A stretch of DNA of 64,000 bases from Arenicola marina. Taxonomy: Eukaryota > Annelida > Polychaeta > Arenicolidae. Numbering within the stretch: the first letter of the stretch is position 1; the number at the start of each line of letters is the position of its first letter. The notes beneath the pieces were generated by a model. It was not told the origin of the DNA. It did no database searches and saw only the letters and a program-made list of their open reading frames with translations. The DNA lies in contig OZ025252.1 of the NCBI GenBank assembly GCA_964019135.1, positions 43,278,156 to 43,342,155 on the forward strand, given 5' to 3'. Positions 61,901-64,000 of this stretch are shown one piece after another. A program made the position numbers and the translations under genes.

Positions 61901-62530
61901 AAAATGGACATATCGATCAAACATGCCAGCAGCCCACCGATAGCGCTGAACGGAATCTGTGGTGAAATATTTGTTAAACAATATATATAATCTTGATTAA
62001 ACAATATATCTTTTCTTCTTACGAGCAGTAAAGACAGGGAATTATAAACCCGATCAGCTTGATCAGCAACTTCAACTTAGGATTTATTAAGCTGTCTTTT
62101 CACAAAAAGATGTGTCTTTTTGCTATAAAGTGAGACCGATGTCGATCCCTACCCCCTGTTCTGCCATGGGTAGAGGGTGGTGAAAGAGACTCAGCCGTTA
62201 CGCCTTTCGGCCAATCTGCATAGAGGTCTAGCATTTCACACACACAGCGGCGATTATGGCTCCTGCCACCTTAGTTTCATCTCCGAAACCTAGTGGCTCC
62301 GCACGCTCCGCCAACAGTTGGCGGAGCATGCGGAGCCACTAGGTTTCGGAGATGGAACTACTGCCACCTGTAGTTATACCTGTGACTGCTCCAACTTACG
62401 AGGTTTGTTTTGGTCCTGGCAAGTGACTGTACTTGGTCTTCAATCTGTAGATGTACAGCGCAGCAGCGGTGGCAGCCACAGCCACTGAGGCCACCACCAC
62501 CTCACCAGCATACAGAAGCACGGACAGCAT
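43980..62530 (-). CDS. CYP46A1-like: Cytochrome P450, CYP46 (cholesterol 24-hydroxylase) type, copy 3
   Basis: Fourteen exons (minus): 62400-62530, 49461-49541, 48699-48780, 48224-48297, 47822-47908, 47269-47407, 46811-46924, 46137-46296, 45870-45935, 45554-45626, 45108-45303, 44882-44973, 44489-44558, 43980-44129. The 504-residue frame is intact and all splice sites are GT-AG. The only residue difference noticed from gene 2 is in exon 2 (KKNFFF versus KKNIFF). Intron 1 is 12.9 kb and holds a young LTR element, a foldback element, a MITE and the palindrome. The 5' UTR matches gene 2 only to 62605, 75 bp before the start codon; the TATA-like sequence and everything upstream is replaced by an inverted-repeat transposon. 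The protein could work, but its promoter must be different or missing. Confidence 0.92.
44148..44253. repeat. ~60-bp tandem duplication in last intron of P450 gene 3
   Basis: Counterpart of 17944-18049. Confidence 0.85.
50281..51315 (+). repeat. 5' LTR
   Basis: 1035 bp, TGTGACGCC...GTAACA. A TATAAA lies at 50748-50753 and AATAAA at 51197-51202, so the promoter and poly(A) signal are in the usual order. A 9-bp GACCACGAT microsatellite is near 50885-50925. Confidence 0.93.
51480..51910 (+). repeat. Degenerate GATGACC/TGATGT repeats in the element's leader
   Basis: The untranslated leader between the primer-binding site and gag contains many loosely spaced copies of TGATGTACTGAGATGACC-like sequence, about 17-30 bp apart. 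It is repetitive and not coding. Such leaders often hold packaging signals, but nothing specific can be shown here. Confidence 0.5.
51957..54293 (+). CDS. gag: Gag polyprotein ORF of the LTR element
   Basis: Open frame of 778 codons. Residues about 80-330 hold six copies of a 35-residue Pro/Gln/Met-rich repeat (105-bp spacing of ATGCGTCCCCAGCCC-type units from 52401 to 52926). A basic, Ser-rich stretch follows (RRRRESPSTSGESASDED, about 415-430). Residues about 450-610 match the retrotransposon Gag/capsid domain (FTGREAWEVWFNRFQDVA ... LPRKVRNNF ... SVETYAAELKRLY ... RRFLDGL). A single CCHC zinc knuckle, CYGCGQPGHFARNC, lies at about 725-738. Structural protein for a virus-like particle; the long repeat N-terminus is unusual. 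The exact start Met is uncertain. Looks uninterrupted. Confidence 0.9.
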   Translation: MQQGLDNLAALYISMMESHGQRNIREGLRSRTNHQLSLSEGESSAVKTDVWHKSTPPRDTAQDSSLESETQALVSSAVSTPMMSPQPPTLTPQAPMLMAGLTQLVHPASDMSAYSPVLRPQIHPLTPQAPVSVTSPTLQTPVSAHAPEMRPQPSAVTSQAPMMVTHPPQQSYQAPLMPAFAPAMRPQPSALTSQAPMILANPAQQTPQAPQMPAVAPAMRPQPSAMTSQGPMMVTHPSQQSYQAPPMPAFAPAMRPQPSAVTSQAPMMVTHQSQQSYQDPQMPAYAPQMRFQPASWTSGGPLVGPDPVQQVYQGPPMPAYALEMRSHVPMAPRQEPMLMTGITPPIYREAMAGNQAHLVPTQAMSDQTPTMVPGNPLEHHRTPTAADYDRAQARRETAAPINTKVRHQKKKISIRRRRESPSTSGESASDEDDAMDWPASPKHRDTPSRGSKLPPFTGREAWEVWFNRFQDVADRQRWNLDDRLDELLPKLQGVAGDFVYGQLPRKVRNNFTVLVSELGNRFRTIETSKSYGAKFSNRSQKTGESVETYAAELKRLYDKAYPRRDCATRQEDLLRRFLDGLTDNEVTFHVEYIKEPRDIDEAVYESVNFLDTRHRLNPADGAARSRKAVRVSRSGDVEPEAGSHRVARVPETTNMGSTKPHGTAWPNDPTRAIPPEGSMDPKAIAELLQELRRVTQHLGLGGARPTQSQPREGRSTQQGTEDRFACYGCGQPGHFARNCPRNANQPRRPNYQDNFVPRTSRTQMSDRPAVNYGHPSNC
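54347..55912 (+). CDS. Second long ORF of the LTR element: KSPDE-repeat protein with hydrophobic C-terminal segment
   Basis: Open frame of up to 521 codons following gag. Residues from about 25 to 370 are imperfect tandem repeats built on KSPDERSPDEKSP and VKSPVV, that is, Ser-Pro every five or six residues with Lys and acidic residues around. After that comes a non-repeat part with a strongly hydrophobic stretch GLVVLIAMVMTTMFTVAA, a second hydrophobic patch LLVVLAPCTLWWVIGG, and a Pro/Arg-rich tail. No similarity to pol is seen and no known envelope motif is recognised. It takes the place of pol. Function unknown; it may be a spacer or an accessory protein. Real translation is not proven. 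Confidence 0.5.
   Translation: MVHEYGTTYPKPVTAVTGENFPDVNFPAVKSRDVTSPNMKSPDVKSPDERSPDEKSPDEKSPDERSHVLNFPAVKSPDERSPDEKSPDERSPVLNSPAVKSPDERSPDEKSLDERSPVLKSPDERSVDEKSPDERSPVLNFPAVKSPDERSPDEKSPDEKSPVLNFRFVQLPDAKLVVESPYVQSPDVKLEVKSPDIKLPALMSLVVKSSAVVSPEVKSLGVKSPVVVSPEVKSPVVKSSEVKSPDVQSPVAKSPVVESPEVESPEVKSQEVKSPDLQSPDVKLPVLMSLVVESPELKSPEMRSPDVKSQEVKSSVVKLPVLMSLVKSPAVESPVVKSPDAKSPRVKSPNVKFPEEERPNAKPPDVISHYETFTGEGSLDCGPDQVQRICTAPLADGLQVPPYHGLVVLIAMVMTTMFTVAADKELRDLLVVLAPCTLWWVIGGTIRRPTSNVECWTPEDSRCRPEDRGGHMSIDATPSRGSTVNPDCGGRTAVKNKHPGVSPDHGGPRQLNEPRRKQRNM
56189..57225 (+). repeat. 3' LTR
   Basis: 1037 bp, same as the 5' LTR apart from two more C bases in the tract near 56766-56780. Preceded by CTTAAGCAGGGGGCAT. 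Confidence 0.93.
57519..59221. mobile_element. Foldback (long inverted repeat) transposon, block B copy
   Basis: 1703 bp, same ends, same CACGCC target duplication and same position as the block A copy, so it was inserted before the duplication. It has seven CTCTCGGTGC subrepeats in the left array (five in block A) and different copy numbers in the central GCGAGATCGC repeat and in the right AGCTTGGAGCTTCAGCC array. Confidence 0.85.
60504..60794. mobile_element. 291-bp MITE with ~70-bp inverted repeats (block B)
   Basis: Counterpart of 27252-27575; one of the two internal CGGCCTTGCGGCC hairpin units is deleted (33 bp). Confidence 0.8.
62272..62360. mobile_element. 89-bp palindromic element (block B)
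   Basis: Counterpart of 29054-29142; one base changed near the left end (TAGTTTCAT). It ends 39 bp from the exon 1 donor of P450 gene 3. Confidence 0.8.
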
Positions 62531-62605
62531 ATCTTGATCGTTCTTAATAATTGACTCTTCTCTGCAAATAAGTCGCTCAAGAACAGCACACGACTGTCGA
62601 CTGCA

Positions 62606-63077
62606 GGTTACACACCAATAAGTCGTGCGTAGAAAAGTATATACCGTCAAGTAGTGCCTAAAATATGATCGTATATCAGGGTTATATGGTTACTGGTTAC
62701 TTCTTTCTTTGTATATATTGTTTCTTTTACTAATGTTTGGCCAGATTACTGCCTGTTGCATTAATCTGTGGCGTATTTAATCATGTTTGCGGACGTTACG
62801 GGTGCGTGGTTCGGTCGACCTCATCACATGCTGATTCGCTGGGTGTTTAATTTTCGGCGGGTCGCGCTAAGGGGGGTGTCATACTATGGGCTGTAGCTAA
62901 AAATATCGCACGTGAACCTATGTTCTGTTTGTTGTTAAAATAAAGTTGGATACTTTCTCTATAATTTGCTATGGCCCATATAGTCAAACATGGTTACCGA
63001 TTTTTTTCTAGCATGGGGTTGAAAATTTGGGTTTTTGCATTACTTAACATGGGGATGGTTTCTATTGGTGTGTAACC
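62606..63077. mobile_element. 472-bp TTAA-type inverted-repeat transposon at the block B edge
   Basis: Ends GGTTACACACCAATA and TATTGGTGTGTAACC are exact complements (15 bp). TTAA follows on the right (63078-63081); the left flank is TGCA from the P450 5' UTR instead of TTAA. TTAA targets are used by piggyBac and Kolobok superfamilies; neither can be chosen from the termini. No transposase. AATAAA occurs near 62940. The unmatched flanks mean it did not simply insert here. Confidence 0.75.
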
Positions 63078-63081
63078 TTAA

Positions 63082-63652
63082 GGCAGTCTTGCTGACTGGC
63101 GTTACCTGCGTGCAATACCGGTATAAGTAATATATTTATTGGTTTTATATGTGATTTTCTTTGGTAGCATTATACCGAAATGTGTTCTTTGCCTTCTTGG
63201 ACAAAAAACCCATTAAAATATCGCGAATCTTATCTGCAGTGGCGCCATCTGGCGGCCATACTGGGAAGGTTTCATCTGTCTGTTCCATTTGTTGACGGTT
63301 GGTACCACCCTGTCGTCTGCTAGGCCTTAATAGACCAAACTATCGTTTATCTAACCACAAATGTGGCTCCAAGATTTCGCCAAAGGGGCGGAAGGTGACG
63401 ATTTCGTTAGGGTGGTGGGGGGGGGGGGGGGGCGTCGGGCAGGTCAAAGCATAGAACAGTCTCATGGTTATAATTAAGCCGTGGATAGATCGACCGAAAG
63501 AGGACCAGTAAGTGTTATACATATGGATTTCACACTGTTATTGTGTCGTCATTTTTGTATATGGGTTGACCAAATTGTGTACTTTATATGGAAATTGTGC
63601 CTTCTGTTCGGGGTATCTGTTGAAGATGAAGGAGGATGAAAATGTCATCTGC
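63082..63652. other. Single-copy sequence between the two TTAA elements
   Basis: No gene recognised. Contains a CAGTGGCGCCATCTGGCGGCCA palindrome-like stretch (about 63239) and a G tract at about 63416-63432. Not related to the sequence upstream of P450 genes 1 or 2. Confidence 0.4.
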
Positions 63653-63656
63653 TTAA

Positions 63657-64000
63657 GGTTACACACCAATAAGTCGTGCGTAGAAAAGTATATACCGTCA
63701 AGTAGTGCCTAAAATATGATCGTATATCAGGGTTATATGGTTACTGGTTACTTCTTTCTTTGTATATATTGTTTCTTTACTAATGTTTGGCCAGATTACT
63801 GCCTGTTGCATTAATCTGTGGCGTATTTAATCATGTTTGCGGACGTTACGGGTGCGTGGTTCGGTCGACCTCATCACATGCTGATTCGCTGGGTGTTTAA
63901 TTTTCGGCGGGTCGCGCTAAGGGGGGTGTCATACTATGGGCTGTAGCTAAAAATATCGCACGTGAACCTATGTTCTGTTTGTTGTTAAAATAAAGTTAGA
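63657..64000. mobile_element. Second TTAA-type inverted-repeat transposon, cut by window end
   Basis: Begins GGTTACACACCAATA right after TTAA (63653-63656) and matches 62606-62950 with only about two differences. Same orientation as the first copy, about 1.05 kb away. The right end lies beyond the window. Confidence 0.75.

Larger units (their letters stand above)
34846..62605. repeat. Segmental duplication, block B
   Basis: Second copy of 11682-29386. It is about 10 kb longer because of the LTR element (6945 bp plus a 4-bp target duplication) and the minisatellite insert with N gap (about 3 kb). The left junction shares GGTGCAACGCG with the sequence upstream of P450 gene 1. The right junction, GACTGCA|GGTTACAC, is inside the 5' UTR of P450 gene 3. 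Confidence 0.95.

Noticed and set aside
62605-64000. Direct repeats at 62606 and 63657 as the LTRs of a small retroelement
   Set aside because: The first repeat has its own 15-bp terminal inverted repeats and a TTAA flank, so each copy is a separate DNA-transposon-type element.

Overview
The window is eukaryotic DNA from an invertebrate animal: genes with many short exons and GT-AG introns, an AT-rich background, many poly-G/poly-C runs, abundant minisatellites and small inverted-repeat transposons. The CYP46-type P450 genes and this repeat style would suit a cephalochordate such as amphioxus. The species is an inference; nothing here proves it.

The only confident host genes are three cytochrome P450 genes of the CYP46 (cholesterol 24-hydroxylase) type, all on the minus strand, at 3430-11541, 17776-29312 and 43980-62530. 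All 14 coding exons can be placed in each gene with matching phases, and each gives an intact 504-residue protein. Genes 2 and 3 appear to differ by one residue; gene 1 differs from them at about 20. An older duplication separated gene 1 from the ancestor of genes 2 and 3. A much younger duplication copied 11682-29386 (block A) to 34846-62605 (block B).

Layout: 1-1375, a 77-bp minisatellite with a 7-unit higher-order period; 1376-3429, AT-rich flank; P450 gene 1; 11682-17775, the intergenic part of block A (tRNA-like sequence, LINE 3' end, MITEs); P450 gene 2, whose first intron holds a 1.6-kb foldback transposon, a 324-bp MITE and an 89-bp palindrome; 29454-34845, single-copy spacer with decayed PIF/Harbinger transposon genes; 34846-43979, the block B intergenic part, interrupted by two 22-bp minisatellites, a 200-N gap and a repeated flank; P450 gene 3, whose first intron also carries a very young gag-only LTR element (50281-57225); 62606-64000, two copies of a TTAA-type inverted-repeat element.

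Points of most interest: gene 3 has lost the promoter shared by genes 1 and 2, with the break exactly at a transposon end; the LTR element has a capsid gene and a second long repeat-rich ORF with a hydrophobic segment but no recognisable pol; the foldback element has gained or lost internal subrepeats since the duplication; and a palindrome with a 9-bp target duplication sits 39 bp inside intron 1 of two of the three P450 genes.
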